This document shows, piece after piece, positions 46,601 through 53,596 of a stretch of DNA of 64,000 nucleotides. The stretch covers positions 1,922,001 to 1,986,000 of the forward strand of contig NZ_CP106951.1 of NCBI RefSeq assembly GCF_030419005.1, given 5' to 3'. The DNA comes from Eleftheria terrae. Its GTDB lineage: Bacteria; Pseudomonadota; Gammaproteobacteria; Burkholderiales; Burkholderiaceae_C. The notes under the pieces are model-generated. The model was not told the origin of the DNA. It saw only the letters and a list, made by a program, of their open reading frames with translations, and searched no databases. How positions within the stretch are numbered: position 1 is the stretch's first letter; every line of letters begins with the position of its first letter. Both the position numbers and the translations under genes were made by a program.

Positions 46601-47769
46601 GCCCGTCGCTGGCGGCACGCCTGCCGGCCCACATGGTGCCGTCGGCCTTCGCCGTGCTGCCGCAGATGCCGCTGCTGCCCAACGGCAAGATCGACCGCAA
46701 GGCCCTGCCGGCCGTCGAGCCGGCGGCACGCACGGCCCGTGCCCCCCGTAGCCGGCAGGAAGAGGTGCTGTGCGCCTTGTTCGCCGAGGCGCTGGCGCTG
46801 CCGGAGGTCGGCGTGGACGACGACTTCTTCGAGCTGGGCGGCCATTCCCTGCTGGCACCGCGGCTGATCAGCCGCATCCATGAGCGGCTGGGTGCGGAGC
46901 TGTCGATCCGCACGCTGTTCGAGGCGCCCACGGTGGCGGCGCTCGCCGAGCGCATCGGGCATCCGGTCGAGGCGGCCGCCTCGTTCGAGCCCTTGCTGCC
47001 GCTTCGGCCGCGCGGCGCGCTGGCGCCCTTGTTCTGCATCCATCCGGCCGGCGGCCTGGCCTGGTGGTATGGCGGCCTGGCCGGGCATGTCCATGCCGAG
47101 CGGCCGCTGTACGGGCTGCAGGGACGGGGCGTGCAGGCCGGGGCAGCGCTGGCGGGCAGCATCGAAGAGGTGGCGGACGACTGCCTGCAGCAGATACGCG
47201 CCGTGCAGCCCCGCGGCCCCTACCACCTGCTCGGCTGGTCCTTCGGCGGGCTGGTGGCCTTCGAGGTGGCCACGCGGCTGCAGCGCAGTGGCGAGGCCGT
47301 CGGCCTGCTGGCCCTGCTCGACAGCTACCTGCTGACGGCCGACCCGCAGCGGGTGCAGCACAACGACAAGCCGGCGCACCGGGTGCTGGCCGACTTCCTC
47401 GCGTTTGCCGGCTGCGACCTGTCCGGCGTGGATGTGGCGACGCTCGACTTCGAACAGGCCGCCGCGCTGCTGCGGCGCAGCGCCTTTGCCGGCCTCGATG
47501 CCGGCCAGCTCGAGCGCTTCATCAGCTCGATGCGCAACGACGTGGGCCTGATGAGCCGCTTTGTCCCGGGCGCGGCCTTCGACGGCGACCTGGTCTACTT
47601 CACCGCGCTGAAGGACAAGCCGCCTGGCGCGCCGCAGGCCAGCGACTTCCAGCCGCATGTACACGGCCGCATCCTCAACCACGATCTTCCGTGCTCGCAC
47701 GATGAGATCGCCCATCCCCAGTTCCTGGCCCGGATCGGCTCGATCCTGTCCGGGCGATACGGAGTCTAG
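31543..47769 (+). CDS. Non-ribosomal peptide synthetase, modules 8-11 with thioesterase (5408 aa)
   Basis: A four-module terminating NRPS. Domains (residues): C8 1-440 (HHILLDG at 144), A8, T8 Ser1006; C9 (HHIASDG 1185), A9, T9 Ser2057, E9 (HH 2237); C10 (2727), A10, T10 Ser3584, E10 (HH 3764); C11 (4248), A11, T11 Ser5102; type I thioesterase about 5150-5400. The thioesterase has nucleophile Ser5233 in GWSFGG, Asp5260 in LLDSY and His5386 in CSHDEI, so the catalytic triad is complete; it releases the peptide by hydrolysis or cyclisation. The start is the ATG at 31543, which gives [16 protein letters not shown] directly before the first C motif, with TGGA 8 nt upstream. It lies inside the last codons of the previous gene. 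The frame is open further upstream (from 30829), but that part is only a shadow of the E7 coding sequence. Confidence 0.96.
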   Translation: MRNSQIEDLLPLTPLQHGFLFHALYDEQAPDAYVVQMVFTLDGLLDADRLRRAADAVLQRHASLRAAFVHHRLKEPVQVIQRTVTLPWQVVDLSGQPASEAQAALDALVREDQQRRFELAQAPLLRFTLVKTDARRHHLLFTSHHILLDGWSSPLLLQELMTLYRNDVQPAALPRVTPYRDYLRWLASRDKAAARSAWRAALQGLDEPTRVAPSSTEVAVPAVLRRRLDEALSSRLALLARRFGVTLNTLSQAAWALLLSRLTGRDDVVFGTTVSGRPPELPGIEQMVGLFINTLPLRLRLRAGETVQSLLERLQAQQSHLLDHQHLGLAEIQQLSGHQELFDTLMVFENFPVSEATAPAAGHPGDELQVSLRSHHGGDTSHYPLGLALSPGQQLALKISWRPDVFDTAHVERIADSYIRILQAFARDPAQPVGRIGLLDEAGRHQRLQASSGDRHPLPATTLPALFEQQVARHPEATALICGRERLNFRELNERANRLAHLLIARGIGPEQRVALALPGGIELPIALLAVLKSGAAYLPLDPEYPVQRLAHMLQDAQPACVLSLAGVLPRLPAGQPVLLLDDAGTLRCLLGSRADNPGDADRRAPLSPMHPAYVIYTSGSTGRPKGVVVMQSSVLNYLSCTNARHLGERGRGSPLVQSPAFDGAGTTLFGPLWSGQALTLLPEGREIEWLASGPPEGGPYRLLKFTPAHLSLLSAALQDSGRDCPAEALMVGGEALSGADLAFWRKRFPDVRITNQYGPSEATIGCCTFELPPGPVDPSAVPIGRPLWNTRLQVLDPALQPVPAGVAGELYIAGAGLARGYLGRPGLTAERFVADPFAPGQRMYRSGDLVRWREDGQLEFLGRVDQQVKIRGFRIEPGEVEAVLAEAGHPHSAVIAREDQPGQKQLVAYLVAAAGTVDTASLRRQLGERLPDYMVPAAFVVLDALPLTPNGKLDRQALPAPDFQATGRRGPRNAREDLLCTLFAEVLGLPRVGITDSFFELGGHSLLATRLVSRIRSTLHTDIAIRTLFEAPSVEALARRLSAAAEARPALVPQVRPQPLPLSFAQRRLWFLHRFEGPGATYNIPLALRLQGLLDLTALHTALGDVVQRHESLRTVFPATERPCQVVLDAAEPRLSVRDATDGALPQLLSAAAAHAFDLASETPLRATLFRLGEQEHVLLLLMHHIASDGASLAPLARDLGQAYAARVQGQPPVWAPLPVQYADYALWQQRLLGQAADSDSLMARQLAHWRAALDGLPERLPLPTDHPPPAVATYRGRSLQFALDADLHARLLALSRQQGVTLFMVLQAALAATLTRLGTGCDIPIGSPIAGRTEPELDGLVGFFVNTLVLRTDTSGRPSFETLLARVRSTDLAAFEHQDLPFEQLVDALRPERSLSHQPLFQVMLALQNTSSAELQLPGLACTGVPIEVGSAKFDLSFHFAEQSREDGTPAGLMGLLEYATDLFEAPTAQALAARLQRLLQAVVADPKRPIDDIDLLDPAERRRLLVDWQPAPRPLPAATPLALFDQQVARQPDAVALVSDDCCFTYAQLDEEANRLAHVLNDLGIGAEQGVALFLQRSPELVIAELAVLKAGGYYLPLHEQHPDARLVQLLRDTGARVLLADASIDGRGFLQLDGHRAQLLRLDRPLPPLQRPPARRPAAAHPEQLAYVMYTSGSTGTPKGVAVRQRDIAEFAQDRRFQAGHDCVLLQAPHAFDASTYELWVPLLNGGRIVVAPPGQLDAAELQRLVAQAGVTSLWMTAGLFHELADSAPALFAPLRQVWAGGDVLSASAIRRLQALHPALQVVNGYGPTETTTFALSHAVPRLDEQAHSVPIGTPLDNMQAYVLDGALRPLPPGVAGELYIAGSGLARGYLQRPGLTAERFVANPFTPGQRMYRSGDLARWREDGQLDYLGRADQQVKVRGFRIELGEIEAALAALGFPHNSVIAREDQAGHKQLVAYLVTTAPLDAPALRQQLAERLPEYMVPAAFVTLPALPLTPNGKLDRKALPAPDFTPASTRAPRTAQEQLLCTLFAEVLGLPQVGIDDSFFALGGDSISSIQLVSRARQAGLRLSARDVFQHQCVHALASVALPVEDSPAAPSVAPLGELPATPIVQWFFERGGPLDHFSQSVLLQVPALHPEPLRLALQALLDHHDALRLRLLPGQRLRIEPPASVPAADCLHWVSLQGLSPAERERCLQAQAAAAQQRLDPAAARLLQAVCFDDGAHSRLFLVIHHLAVDGISWRILLPDLQAAWLAASTGRPVTLPPVRTSLRQWALALPQAAERRAAELPLWQAMLDGDDPKLAHRRLDPARDTVASQRSLALRLPPEFTQPLLTRAPQCFHGRINDVLLTAFALALLDWRQRLGRGSTPRIRFDLEGHGREALLDGADLSRTVGWFTSQFPLQLDLSGIDLAQALHGGAPLLAALKQVKEQLRRLPDHGVGWGLLRYLHGPSRQALQARPAPQIGFNYLGRFAVGQPQDWSLAAEAASLGTPGDAAQPLAHLLDLNATTEDGPDGPALCAAWSWAGELLPESAVQALAESWFAVLRHIAQLAEHTPAPVFTPSDLPLVRLRQHEIEAIEATQPPLLDILPLAPLQQGFLFHALYDQHAPDAYVVQLVFTFDGPLDHDALRSAAQALLQRHANLRAAFLHHGLSQPVQVIPRHLELPWRSFALSGSPAEREAAWQAWLQADRQQRFELSQAPLLRFTLVADGPQRHHLVFTNHHILLDGWSLPVLFQELFQLYRQGADAGSLPRVTPYRDYLGWVAGRDSEAAQAAWRSALAGLDGPTRVAAANSADGTPPQVLVQHLDDTLTAQLGQQARRLGVTLSTLTQAAWGVLLGRLTRRDDVVFGITVSGRPPELPGVEHMVGLFINSVPLRVQLHRDEPVQRLLARMQQQQTALLEHQHLGLAEIQRLAGIPDLFDTLTVFENYPVDEAALQEEGQAVRIVGCSQQGGDRSHYPLGLAVVPGPTLKLSLSWRPDCFTPAQAERIADGYRRILQAMAADTGQAVGRIGLLDAGEERPQPDRSEPPLAAAAGLTLPALFEQQAAATPAALALRFEDQALSYAELDRQANRLAHILIAQGIGAQDVVALAIPRSPQMLVALLGTLKAGAAYLPLDAEQPAERLCGMLEDAQPALLLTVEALAQRLPDRVAVFAIDTPHAQASMQEAPSHAPVDSERARPLLPTHPAYLIYTSGSTGKPKGVVVEHRQIVASTRARQAFYPALDSVLLLPALAFDASLAPIFGALTTGATLVLPPPGLEHDALALAELVERRQVQGWVSVPALYAAVLEHAADHRLSSLRCVVLGGESAPAALLQRHAASGPREAVLYNEYGPTEATVWSAAARLALDGSDTAATIGRPIAGVQLYVLDDSLHPLPPGVAGELYIAGDGLARGYLQRPGLTAERFVANPFTPGQRMYRSGDLARWREDGQLDYLGRADQQVKVRGFRIELGEIEAALAALGFPHNSVIAREDQAGHKQLVAYLVTTASLDAPALRQQLAERLPEYMVPAAFVTLPALPLTPNGKLDRKALPAPDFTPTSTRAPRTAQEQLLCTLFAEVLGLPQVGIDDSFFALGGDSISSIQLVSRARQAGLRLSARDVFQHQCVHALAAVAQPVEDSPAAPSVAPLGELPATPIVQWFFERGGPLDHFSQSVLLQVPALHPEPLRLALQALLDHHDALRLRLLPGQRLRIEPPASVPAADCLHWVSLQGLPPAERERCLQAQAAAAQQRLDPAAARLLQAVCFDDGAHSRLFLVIHHLAVDGISWRILLPDLQAAWLAASTGRPVTLPPVRTSLRQWALALPQAAERRAAELPLWQAMLDGDDPELAHRRLDPARDTVASQRSLALRLPPEFTQPLLTRAPQCFHGRINDVLLTAFALALLDWRQRLGRGSTPRIRFDLEGHGREALLDGADLSRTVGWFTSQFPLQLDLSGIDLAQALHGGAPLLAALKQVKEQLRRLPDHGVGWGLLRYLHGPSRQALQARPAPQIGFNYLGRFAVGQPQDWSLAAEAASLGTPGDAAQPLAHLLDLNATTEDGPDGPALCAAWSWAGELLPESAVQALAESWFAVLRRIAQLAEHTPAPVFTPSDLPLVRLRQHEIEAIEATQPPLLDILPLAPLQQGFLFHALYDQHAPDAYVVQLVFTFDGPLDHDALRSAAQALLQRHANLRAAFLHHGLSQPVQVIPRHLELPWRSLTLEAGALEPFLQADREQRFELSHAPLLRFTLVRTAPQRHHLVFTTHHILLDGWSSPILLRELFSLYRSRGSDAGLPRVTPYRDYLGWLAARDASAAREAWRQALAGLQEPTRLVPPSTARALPDTLATTLPAALGESLSQLARQHRLTLNVVIQAAWAVLLGRLTRRDDVVFGITVSGRPPELAGIEQMVGLFINTVPLRLQLRPAESARDLLARLQEQQSALMEHQQLSLAEIQRLAGLGELFDTLVVFENYPVQPGDTGADGAPLAVRLHSNHGADTSHYALGLTVIPGTPLRLDFSYRPDCFGRTEVRALADRLGRILEAFALRPQQPVGRIDLLRLAERERLLLSWNDTLQPLAPATVTSMFEAQVARTPHAIALRFEGGTLSYAALDRRANRLAHRLQALGVGPDTIVGLCIERSVDMVVGLIGILKAGGAYLPLDPAYPAQRLAYMLEDATPPVIVTHPGCAGVLPASPARQVMVDDGEQADHDTPRGRPLPAHLAYVLYTSGSTGRPKAVMGTHGLVASRLQWDVAPHGVNDQATELYAHKTTMNFIDALWELFMPLTRGQQVLVVPQAAAQDPARLVELLGTAGATRIVLVPSLLRAMLDSGPELQRRLHRLTYWSCSGEALGSELATLFRQKLPNSRLLNIYGTSEFWDATCHEVGDDCGGRHGVPLGRLISNMQAYVLDPCLKPVPPGVTGELYIAGSGLARGYLRRPGLTAGRFVANPFHRGTRMYRTGDLASWRADGTLEYLGRADHQVKIRGLRIEPGEIEAALSAEPGVAQACVVAREDRPGQARLVAYLVAEPGHPVAVDSLRPSLAARLPAHMVPSAFAVLPQMPLLPNGKIDRKALPAVEPAARTARAPRSRQEEVLCALFAEALALPEVGVDDDFFELGGHSLLAPRLISRIHERLGAELSIRTLFEAPTVAALAERIGHPVEAAASFEPLLPLRPRGALAPLFCIHPAGGLAWWYGGLAGHVHAERPLYGLQGRGVQAGAALAGSIEEVADDCLQQIRAVQPRGPYHLLGWSFGGLVAFEVATRLQRSGEAVGLLALLDSYLLTADPQRVQHNDKPAHRVLADFLAFAGCDLSGVDVATLDFEQAAALLRRSAFAGLDAGQLERFISSMRNDVGLMSRFVPGAAFDGDLVYFTALKDKPPGAPQASDFQPHVHGRILNHDLPCSHDEIAHPQFLARIGSILSGRYGV
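34691..39310 (+). other. NRPS module 9: C(LCL) - A(Val-like) - T - E
   Basis: The A9 pocket is the same as A1 (D-A-Y-W-W-G-G-T-F-K). DNA from the C-A linker to the carrier GG motif is nearly identical to module 1. The carrier then switches to GGDSISS and an E domain, so this Val-like residue is predicted to be D while the first is L. Confidence 0.8.
36071..37707 (+). repeat. 1.64-kb direct repeat, copy b (whole A9 domain)
   Basis: Copy of the A1 coding block inside module 9. Downstream of the shared GG codons the carrier changes from the His to the Asp form. Confidence 0.88.
37102..39565 (+). repeat. 2.46-kb direct repeat, copy a (A9 end, T9, E9, start of C10)
   Basis: Pairs with 41683-44146 (offset 4,581 bp), with few base differences. 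The right boundary lies in the N-terminal part of the DCL domain, where the codons for LELPWRS are shared and the sequences then diverge. Confidence 0.9.
39311..43890 (+). other. NRPS module 10: C(DCL) - A(unknown) - T - E
   Basis: The C domain starts [18 protein letters not shown]. The A10 pocket reads D-A-A-V-V-G-E-V-W-K around the unusual core [12 protein letters not shown]. The last three positions (E-V-W) recall His-type codes, but I have no firm match. The E domain is nearly identical to E9. Confidence 0.72.
41683..44146 (+). repeat. 2.46-kb direct repeat, copy b (A10 end, T10, E10, start of C11)
   Basis: Second copy of the 37102-39565 repeat. The A10 pocket region lies outside it, so the two modules keep different substrates while sharing the C-terminal A subdomain, T, E and the start of the next C domain. 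Confidence 0.9.
43891..47766 (+). other. NRPS module 11: C(DCL) - A(beta-amino acid-like) - T - TE
   Basis: A11 reads [10 protein letters not shown] where other A domains read FDxSxWE, so position 235 is Ile, not Asp, and Asp moves to 236 (residues 4755-4761). The rest reads about W239, V278, S299, S301, I322, then a shifted D near 330/331 in [14 protein letters not shown]. This resembles the beta-alanine code V-D-W-V-I-S-L-A-D-K. The ATP/AMP motifs ([17 protein letters not shown]) are intact. The carrier GGHSLLAPR and a single thioesterase follow. Confidence 0.78.
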
Positions 47770-47771
47770 CC

Positions 47772-49043
47772 ATGACCGTCCCATCCGACCCCGTCGTGCA
47801 CAAGCAGCTGCCGCTACAGGGCAGGCCCTGGAGCGAGCTGGAGCAGGCGATGACGGAGATGCGCGACCGCGACGCCGATTGGCGCCGCGGCCGCACCCCG
47901 CTGCACGTCTATTTCGCTGGCGACGAAGTGCTCGACGTCGCGCGCCGCGCCTATGCGATGTTCATGAGCGAGAACGCGCTGGCGCCGGCCGCCTTTCCCA
48001 GCCTGGGGCGCATGGAGCAGGAGGTGGTCGGCATGGCGCTGGCGCTGCTCGGCGGCGGTGAGCGGGCCTGCGGCACCCTCACCTCCGGCGGCACCGAAAG
48101 CATCATCCTCGCGGTGCGCAGTGCCTGGCAGGCCTTCCGCCGTGGCCGAGGCACCCCGCCAGGCCGGCCGCACCTGCTGCTGCCCGACAGTGCCCACCCG
48201 GCCTACGACAAGGCGGCCGACCTGATGGGCCTGGCCATCGTGCGCGTGCCGCTCGGCGACGACTACCGCGCCTGCCTGCACGAGCTGCGGCGGCAGCTGC
48301 GCCCGGACACCGTGATGATGGTGGCCTCGGCGCCCTGCCTGCCTTTTGGCACCATCGACCCGGTCGAGGCGATCGGCGAGCTGGCGCTCGAGCATGGCGT
48401 GTGGCTGCATGTCGACGCCTGCATCGGCGGCTTCCTGGCACCCTTCGTCGCGCGCTTCAAGCCCGACCTGCCGCGCTTCGACCTCGCCGTGCCGGGCGTG
48501 CGATCGCTGTCGGCCGACCTGCACAAGTTCGGCTACGCCGCCAAGGGAGCATCACTGGTGCTCTATGCCGATGCCGAGGACCAGCAGGGCCAGCACTTCG
48601 CCTTCGGCAACTGGCCCAAGGGGCTCTACCGCACCGAGACGCTGACCGGCACCCGGCCCGGCGGCGCGGTCGCCGCTGCCTGGGCCGTGATGCACCATCT
48701 CGGCGAAGCCGGCTACCTGGCCGTGGCACGGCGCGTGATGGACACCCGCGACCGGTATGTGCGGGGCCTGCAGGCCTTGCCCGGCGTGCGCGTGCTGGGC
48801 CAGCCACCGCTGAGCGTGCTGGCCTATACGGCCGACCGCTTGGACGTGCATGCCCTGGGCGACGGGCTGGAGGCACGCGGCTGGTATGTCAGCCGCCTGT
48901 CGGCGCCGCCCGCACTGCACATGACGGTGACGCCCGCGCATGCCCAGGCCGTCGAGGCCTACCTGCAGGACGTGCAGGCGCTGCTGGAGCAGCCCGGCCC
49001 GCCCCTGTCGCGCGGCGCACCGCGCCGCGTGGTGACGTACTGA
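47772..49043 (+). CDS. PLP-dependent decarboxylase/lyase (SPL/MfnA-like group)
   Basis: A 423-residue soluble fold-type I PLP enzyme. The PLP lysine is K252 in [17 protein letters not shown], which closely follows the sphingosine-1-phosphate-lyase motif (DxHKYGxAPKG). [10 protein letters not shown] holds the PLP-ring Asp, and [10 protein letters not shown] binds the phosphate. Family members are retro-aldol lyases (sphingosine phosphate lyase) or amino-acid decarboxylases (MfnA Asp/Tyr decarboxylase). The ATG at 47772 lies 2 nt after the NRPS stop, with GGAG at 47760-47763 inside the NRPS end, so it is cotranslated. By context it should make or modify a monomer. Decarboxylation of Asp to beta-alanine for module 11 is an attractive inference, because A11 lacks the alpha-amino anchor. 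A threonine-aldolase-like or other lyase role is not excluded. Confidence 0.82.
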   Translation: MTVPSDPVVHKQLPLQGRPWSELEQAMTEMRDRDADWRRGRTPLHVYFAGDEVLDVARRAYAMFMSENALAPAAFPSLGRMEQEVVGMALALLGGGERACGTLTSGGTESIILAVRSAWQAFRRGRGTPPGRPHLLLPDSAHPAYDKAADLMGLAIVRVPLGDDYRACLHELRRQLRPDTVMMVASAPCLPFGTIDPVEAIGELALEHGVWLHVDACIGGFLAPFVARFKPDLPRFDLAVPGVRSLSADLHKFGYAAKGASLVLYADAEDQQGQHFAFGNWPKGLYRTETLTGTRPGGAVAAAWAVMHHLGEAGYLAVARRVMDTRDRYVRGLQALPGVRVLGQPPLSVLAYTADRLDVHALGDGLEARGWYVSRLSAPPALHMTVTPAHAQAVEAYLQDVQALLEQPGPPLSRGAPRRVVTY

Positions 49044-49197
49044 GGTCGATCCGCCACACCGACGAGTGAACCATGCACACCCACCCCAGGCACACCGCGA
49101 GGGCGCCGCCCGGCCGGCAGCCCTGGTCCCACCTTCCCTACCCTCGGGATGCCCGCCAACGGGCACCCACCGACACCATCCTTCATGGAGCGCAATG

Positions 49198-49416
49198 ATG
49201 AGCAATCCCTTCGACGACGAGAACGGCACCTTCCTGGTCCTGGTGAATGACGAGAACCAGCATTCGATCTGGCCCGAGTTTGCCGAGGTGCCCGCCGGCT
49301 GGCGCGTGGTCCACGGCCCCGGCGCCCGCCAGGCCTGCCTGGAGTACGTCGAGCAGCACTGGACCGACATGCGGCCTGCCAGCCTGGTGCGGGAGCAGCA
49401 GCAGGCCACGCACTGA
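49198..49416 (+). CDS. MbtH-like protein
   Basis: A 72-residue MbtH-family chaperone that binds NRPS adenylation domains and supports their folding and activity. The full signature is present: [34 protein letters not shown], and a C-terminal helix ending [14 protein letters not shown]. Two adjacent ATGs (49195 and 49198) are possible. The second is preferred because GGAG at 49187-49190 then has a 7-nt spacing. It lies 154 bp after the decarboxylase gene in the same direction and closes the NRPS gene set. Confidence 0.95.
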   Translation: MSNPFDDENGTFLVLVNDENQHSIWPEFAEVPAGWRVVHGPGARQACLEYVEQHWTDMRPASLVREQQQATH

Positions 49417-49882
49417 GGCAGGCCCCTGCCGCTGGGATGCGCGTGAATGGGCGTTGCCGGTGGCGGGGGTGGACTGCGGCGCGCATGGTGGGCGAGCGAC
49501 GGGTGCAGCACACGTCGCCCGGCCCGCTGTGCCGTGATGCGAAGCGGCGACGTCGCCCTCCTGGCGGGGCCACCGCCGCTGCCGCAGGGAAAGCCAATTG
49601 ACCTCAGGCAGACCCAAGCAACGCTGACCGGCACGAGGTGCCGCCCCGCTCGACCTCGATCGCCCAGTCGATAGTGCGTGTTGCACCTGCGAACAATAGA
49701 ACCCCGCGTGCTTCACGACGACTTGCGCAACGTTGTCATCCTTCTGCTTCGGGACAGTGGAGGTGGTCACGAACCTAACGGTTCAATCGCCATGACGTTC
49801 TATCGCGACACCCGTCACTGCGAAGAGCGGTGCAATGCCTCCCAAGAATCTATCGAAGCCGCCGCTGTTTCAATACCGAGGG
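49417..49882. other. Intergenic region after the NRPS cluster
   Basis: No gene recognised. From about 49680 onward the sequence is visibly less G+C-rich than the rest of the window, and this patch continues to about 50340. I see no convincing terminator after the MbtH-like gene. Confidence 0.5.
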
Positions 49883-50134
49883 CTAGACCGCCTCGTGTCG
49901 CACAAATCCAACCCCACAGCGCTGACAGTAATAGCCACTCACGAACTGCCTTGCCGCTCCAGCGCCTACCGCCTCAGAGACCAGCTCGTCTGCTGCCAGC
50001 TGATCGCTGCGTAGAGGACCGGCATATTCCGGGTCCGGACTCCGACTGCCTACGAGAAGCATTTTCGGAATGACGTGCTCCGCCTCCTTGCATTTGGGAC
50101 AGCGAGGAACGACGCCAGCGTCGGGTGAATACAT
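49883..50134 (-). CDS. Small zinc-ribbon hypothetical protein (83 aa)
   Basis: Starting at the ATG at 50134 (MYSPDAGVVPRCPKC), the frame encodes two Cys pairs about 60 residues apart: CPKC near the N-terminus and YYCQRCGVGF near the C-terminus. This is the spacing of a small zinc ribbon with a helical insert. No family name is recognised. The codons are less G+C-biased than in neighbours, matching the local composition dip, so it may be acquired DNA. There is no clear Shine-Dalgarno sequence, and the frame is also open upstream (to 50239), so the start is uncertain. It could be a remnant of a larger protein. Confidence 0.45.
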   Translation of the reverse strand: MYSPDAGVVPRCPKCKEAEHVIPKMLLVGSRSPDPEYAGPLRSDQLAADELVSEAVGAGAARQFVSGYYCQRCGVGFVRHEAV

Positions 50135-50450
50135 GTTTAACTTGCTGAACGAGCAAAGCAATCGATCTCGCGCGCACAACTGAGCCGCCACGTGCACGCC
50201 CATTCTCCGTCGACAATAGACCGGTCTGTCGCCATCCATGCGCGACGCGCATTACGCATACAACCGCGTTCTTCGTTCCATTCATAGACCTGCTGGGCCT
50301 TGCAGCACGAGGTCCCACCATGACATCCCCTCTTTCGCTTGAAAGTTGCGTCGCGTTGTCCATGAAAATCGGGCTGGCGCCGTGCGTGCTGCCGAAGCGC
50401 CGCGGCGGCGCCCTCATCCCGCATGCATGCGGCCCTTCCGGCCCCGATCC
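50135..50450. other. Intergenic, lower-G+C patch
   Basis: About 315 bp between the zinc-ribbon ORF start and the 3' end of the amylase gene. Short frames only; nothing recognised. Confidence 0.5.
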
Positions 50451-53132
50451 TCAGGGCAGGGCGATCACGGCGGTGTCGTCCATCACCAGCGGCGCCGTCC
50501 TGCCGTCCGCCCCGCCGAACTCGTACTCCCTGGCCTGCGGATGCATCATCCGGTAGCCGCCGTCATAGTCCCAGGTCGTCACATAGACCTTCACCCCGGA
50601 CAGGCTCTGCAGCTTGCCCAGCGCGCTGTCGGAGAGCACAAAGCTGATGGTGTGACTCGCCTTGTCCACCGAGAGCACAGCGGCCGGCCCGGCCGGCGTG
50701 CCTTCCGCGCTGGCGCTGGCCCCCACCGAGGTGAAAAAGGCATTGGACCAGCCGTGCGCCCGCAGGCGGTAGTGCCAGGCCATGCCACCCGGCAGGCTGG
50801 CGTTCTGCTGCGGCATCAGCTGCAGGCCGCCGGCACGCCCCGGCACCTCCACGAAGACGGTGAAGGCCACATGATCGAACCCGTTCTGTGGATTCCAGGA
50901 CGTGGTGACCTTGTTGACCTGCACGTCCAGCTTCAGGGCACCGCGAGCGCCGGAGACCGTGACCTTGCGGATGTCGAGCTGGTGGTTCTCGCCCCAGGTG
51001 TCGTTGGTCGGATAGCGGTAGGCGCCGGTGGGGCCGGTGTCGTCGCCGGCCGGGTCGGCCACCTCGACCAGGCGCTGCCAGTGGCGCACCACCCGGAACC
51101 CGCGGCTCGCCGACACGGCGCCGGTGGCCTCGTCCCAAGCCACCACCGCATGCCGCACCTGCGGGTCCATCATGGCCCCCGTGTCCACCGTGGCAGACCA
51201 GCTGCCGTCAGCCGAGGGCGTCACCGTCTGCGCATGGGCCACGTCTGCGTCCACCACCAGCTTGAACGAACCGCCCGCGCCCGCACGGCCCGACACGGTG
51301 AAGTCCCCGTTCTGCACCTCGTCCTGCAAGGCGGCGAGCTCGATGGTGCGGCTGCCGCCGGGCGGCACCGCCGTGTCGTCGCTCGCAATCCACACCCGCG
51401 CCGCGCGCGGCGGCAGCTGGAGGGTGACCGCACCGTCTGGCCCTGCCACCAGGTCCTGTCCCCCGCCACCGGCCGAGAACACGCTCCTGAGCACGCGCCC
51501 CGGCGCCAGGCCGGTGGCCATGTTGTCGAGCAGCGCTTCGCTGTCGGCCGTGTTGAAGACCACGTAGGCACTCACCCCCTCGTGGCTCATGCGGTAGGCC
51601 AGCACGCCGGGGCCGGCCGCGTTGTCCTTCAGGATGGCCGGCACGCCGCGCGAGAACACCTTGTGGTCCTTGCGCAGCTTCGCGGCCGTTGCGATGTACT
51701 GGTACAGCGGCGCGCCGGTGTCGAAGCGGTCGCGCCCGCCCGACTTGTACCCGGCACGGAACATCGCTGCGCGCTGCTCGGTGTAGCCCTGCTCGGTGCC
51801 GTAGTAGATCACCGGGATGCCGGGCAGGGTCATCATCATCAACAGGCCCTGCTGCAGTCCCGCCACATTGCCGTCCTGCAGGAAGCGGTTGACGTCGTGG
51901 TTGTCGAGGAAGGTCGGCATCAGGTGGGGCCGCTTGTGCAGCTCCATCGTGCGCCGGATGCGATAGGCCAGCTCGGCCGTCGGCCGGCCGCGTGCGAAGA
52001 CATCGCCCGCCGTGCCGTACAGGGTGAAGTGGATCATGCCCGGCAGGATGTCCTCCTGGGTGGCCGGGTCGGTCATGTAGCTGTCGATCCTGCGCTGCGA
52101 CGCGTCGGCATAGGGCCGGTCGGTGGCAAACCCCTCGCCGAAGGCGAAGAAGTCCTTGCGCCCGGTGGACTGGGCCACCTTCACCATGCCGGGGTCGGCC
52201 GACCCGGCGTTGTGCATGAAGTCCTTGAAGAAGTCCGGCTCCACGTAGAAGACCGTGTCCATGCGGAAGGCGTCCACCCCCACCTCCTTGATCCAGTACC
52301 CATAGCTGCGTCGCAGTGCGTCGCGCACCGCCGGGTTCCCGGTGTTGAGGTCATCGAGGTCGGACAGCTGGTGCGTGTAGAGCTGGGCCGGATCTTCGTA
52401 GTCGGTGATCGACGGGGTCCAGTGGTAGATGGCCGCATCGCGGAAGCTCGCATCGTGCGGATCGATCTGGTGGAAAGGCGCCTGGGTCGGCGCCGCCACC
52501 GGCACCGAGGCGGGGTTGAGCCGCAGGCCCTGCGCCGGATCGCCCTCGGTCCAGCCGGTGCCGTAGCTGAAGAAGTTCCCCATGTGGTTCACCACCACGT
52601 CCTGCACCAGGTACATGCCGCTGCGGTGCAGCTGATCCGACAGGGCCTTGTAGTCGTCCAGCGTACCCAGGTGCTTGTCGACCTCCATGAAGTTCTGCGC
52701 CCAGTAGCCGTGGTAGCCGCCGTACTGCACCTGCGGGTCCCACCACTGGTTGGCCACCGGCGGCGTGATCCAGACAGCGGTCGCTCCGAGCCCCTGGATG
52801 TAGTCGATCTTCTGCGCCAGGCCCTTGAGGTCGCCGCCGTTGAACTTGGCATTGTCGGCCGGGTCGTACTCGCCGGCCCCCTGGTCGTTGTTGGCCGGGT
52901 CGCCGTCGTTGAAGCGGTCGGTCATGACGAAGTAGATGATCTGGTCGCGCCAGTCGGGCGATGCCACATGCAGCTTCAGCGCGGCGGGGTGGTCGCCCCC
53001 GCCCCCGCCCCCACCCACCCCACCGCTGCCGGTGTCGCCCCCATCGTCGCCGGCCCCGCCGCCACAGGCGGCAAGCAGCGCGGCCAGGGCCAGCGCGGTC
53101 CAGCGCATCGTTCCCGAGAGTCCTGCCTTCAC
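50451..53132 (-). CDS. Secreted GH13 alpha-amylase lipoprotein with C-terminal glucodextranase-like module
   Basis: An 893-residue starch-type alpha-glucan hydrolase. The start is a GTG at 53132, six nt after AAAGGAG. The upstream part of the frame lacks a ribosome site and is not protein-like. The N-terminus is a lipoprotein signal (ALALAALLAAC, lipid Cys23) followed by a Gly-rich linker, so the enzyme should be exported and membrane-anchored. GH13 regions are all visible: DVVVNHMG, DAFRMDTV with nucleophile D292, AFGEGF with acid/base E333, and FLDNHDVNRF with D413. A beta-domain follows, then a linker and a C-terminal module rich in beta strands (DPAGDDTGPTGAYRYPTND, DIRKVTVSG). That module resembles the glucodextranase C-terminal binding module. 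Regulation may be tied to the GH5 gene upstream on the same strand; a terminator-like hairpin precedes it. Confidence 0.92.
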   Translation of the reverse strand: MKAGLSGTMRWTALALAALLAACGGGAGDDGGDTGSGGVGGGGGGGDHPAALKLHVASPDWRDQIIYFVMTDRFNDGDPANNDQGAGEYDPADNAKFNGGDLKGLAQKIDYIQGLGATAVWITPPVANQWWDPQVQYGGYHGYWAQNFMEVDKHLGTLDDYKALSDQLHRSGMYLVQDVVVNHMGNFFSYGTGWTEGDPAQGLRLNPASVPVAAPTQAPFHQIDPHDASFRDAAIYHWTPSITDYEDPAQLYTHQLSDLDDLNTGNPAVRDALRRSYGYWIKEVGVDAFRMDTVFYVEPDFFKDFMHNAGSADPGMVKVAQSTGRKDFFAFGEGFATDRPYADASQRRIDSYMTDPATQEDILPGMIHFTLYGTAGDVFARGRPTAELAYRIRRTMELHKRPHLMPTFLDNHDVNRFLQDGNVAGLQQGLLMMMTLPGIPVIYYGTEQGYTEQRAAMFRAGYKSGGRDRFDTGAPLYQYIATAAKLRKDHKVFSRGVPAILKDNAAGPGVLAYRMSHEGVSAYVVFNTADSEALLDNMATGLAPGRVLRSVFSAGGGGQDLVAGPDGAVTLQLPPRAARVWIASDDTAVPPGGSRTIELAALQDEVQNGDFTVSGRAGAGGSFKLVVDADVAHAQTVTPSADGSWSATVDTGAMMDPQVRHAVVAWDEATGAVSASRGFRVVRHWQRLVEVADPAGDDTGPTGAYRYPTNDTWGENHQLDIRKVTVSGARGALKLDVQVNKVTTSWNPQNGFDHVAFTVFVEVPGRAGGLQLMPQQNASLPGGMAWHYRLRAHGWSNAFFTSVGASASAEGTPAGPAAVLSVDKASHTISFVLSDSALGKLQSLSGVKVYVTTWDYDGGYRMMHPQAREYEFGGADGRTAPLVMDDTAVIALP

Positions 53133-53140
53133 GTTGGTCT

Positions 53141-53179
53141 CCTTTGTAGTTTCAGTGCTGTTGTGCCGCTGAAATGCAA
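53141..53179 (-). promoter_or_regulatory. Leader of the amylase gene with inverted repeat
   Basis: Between the hairpin and the ribosome site the minus strand carries TTTCAG-N13-CTGAAA, a six-base inverted repeat ending just before AAAGGAG. It could be an operator or a small RNA hairpin near the ribosome site; no regulator is identified. No strong -10/-35 pair is seen in this short leader. Confidence 0.25.
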
Positions 53180-53209
53180 AACGCCGCGCTCGGTCACGAG
53201 CGCGGCGTT
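53180..53209 (-). terminator. Intrinsic-terminator-like hairpin between GH5 and GH13
   Basis: A perfect 13-bp inverted repeat (AACGCCGCGCTCG / CGAGCGCGGCGTT) with a 4-nt loop. Read on the minus strand it is followed by TTTGCATTTC, a short T-rich tail. It lies about 390 bp after the GH5 stop and about 48 bp before the amylase start, so it may end the GH5 transcript or attenuate read-through into the amylase gene. Confidence 0.6.
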
Positions 53210-53596
53210 CTGGTGCAGCCAGCGGCGAGCATGGCAGAAGCCGGTGAGGAGGACAAGCGGGGCGGGCCCTGGGTCGCCTGCCGCTGGGGCCTGGTTTCCG
53301 GCGCCTGTCGCGCCATACCGCCGCCAAGGCGCACTGTGCCTGCCGGCACCAGGCCGGTCGCGGCGAGGTCAGGGCCGTGCAGGCAGGCCCGATCGGCCAA
53401 CGCCGGGCCACTGCATCGGCGCCGACACGGGCAACGCTTTCTCGCGCTGCCGGGGGTCTCGATGGGCGCCCCGGCGGCCGCTTCAACCGGTCGGCAACCG
53501 CTTCTTGCGACGCGCCCGGTGGGCAATGCCGGCCCACCCCGGGATCGGCCACGGTCCATTCCGGCTGAGCGAGCGGCGTCGTGCCTTTCCGTCAAC
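53210..53596. other. Intergenic region between the two glycoside hydrolases
   Basis: About 390 bp with no recognisable gene. Frames on the plus strand are antisense continuations without protein-like content. Confidence 0.5.

Noticed and set aside
3954..47769. Catechol siderophore assembly, suggested by the EntF-like first C domain and the EntS-like exporter.
   Set aside because: There are no aryl-acid synthesis, aryl-activating, TonB receptor or ferric-reductase genes in the window, and the residue set is not metal-chelating. An acylated peptide fits better, but this cannot be fully excluded.
46980..47769. Tandem thioesterases, as in many Pseudomonas lipopeptide synthetases.
   Set aside because: Only one GxSxG box with one Asp and one His is present; the protein ends soon after.
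53133..53552. N-terminal extension of the amylase up to 53552.
   Set aside because: It would place the lipoprotein signal internally and crosses the terminator-like hairpin; the GTG at 53132 has an excellent ribosome site.
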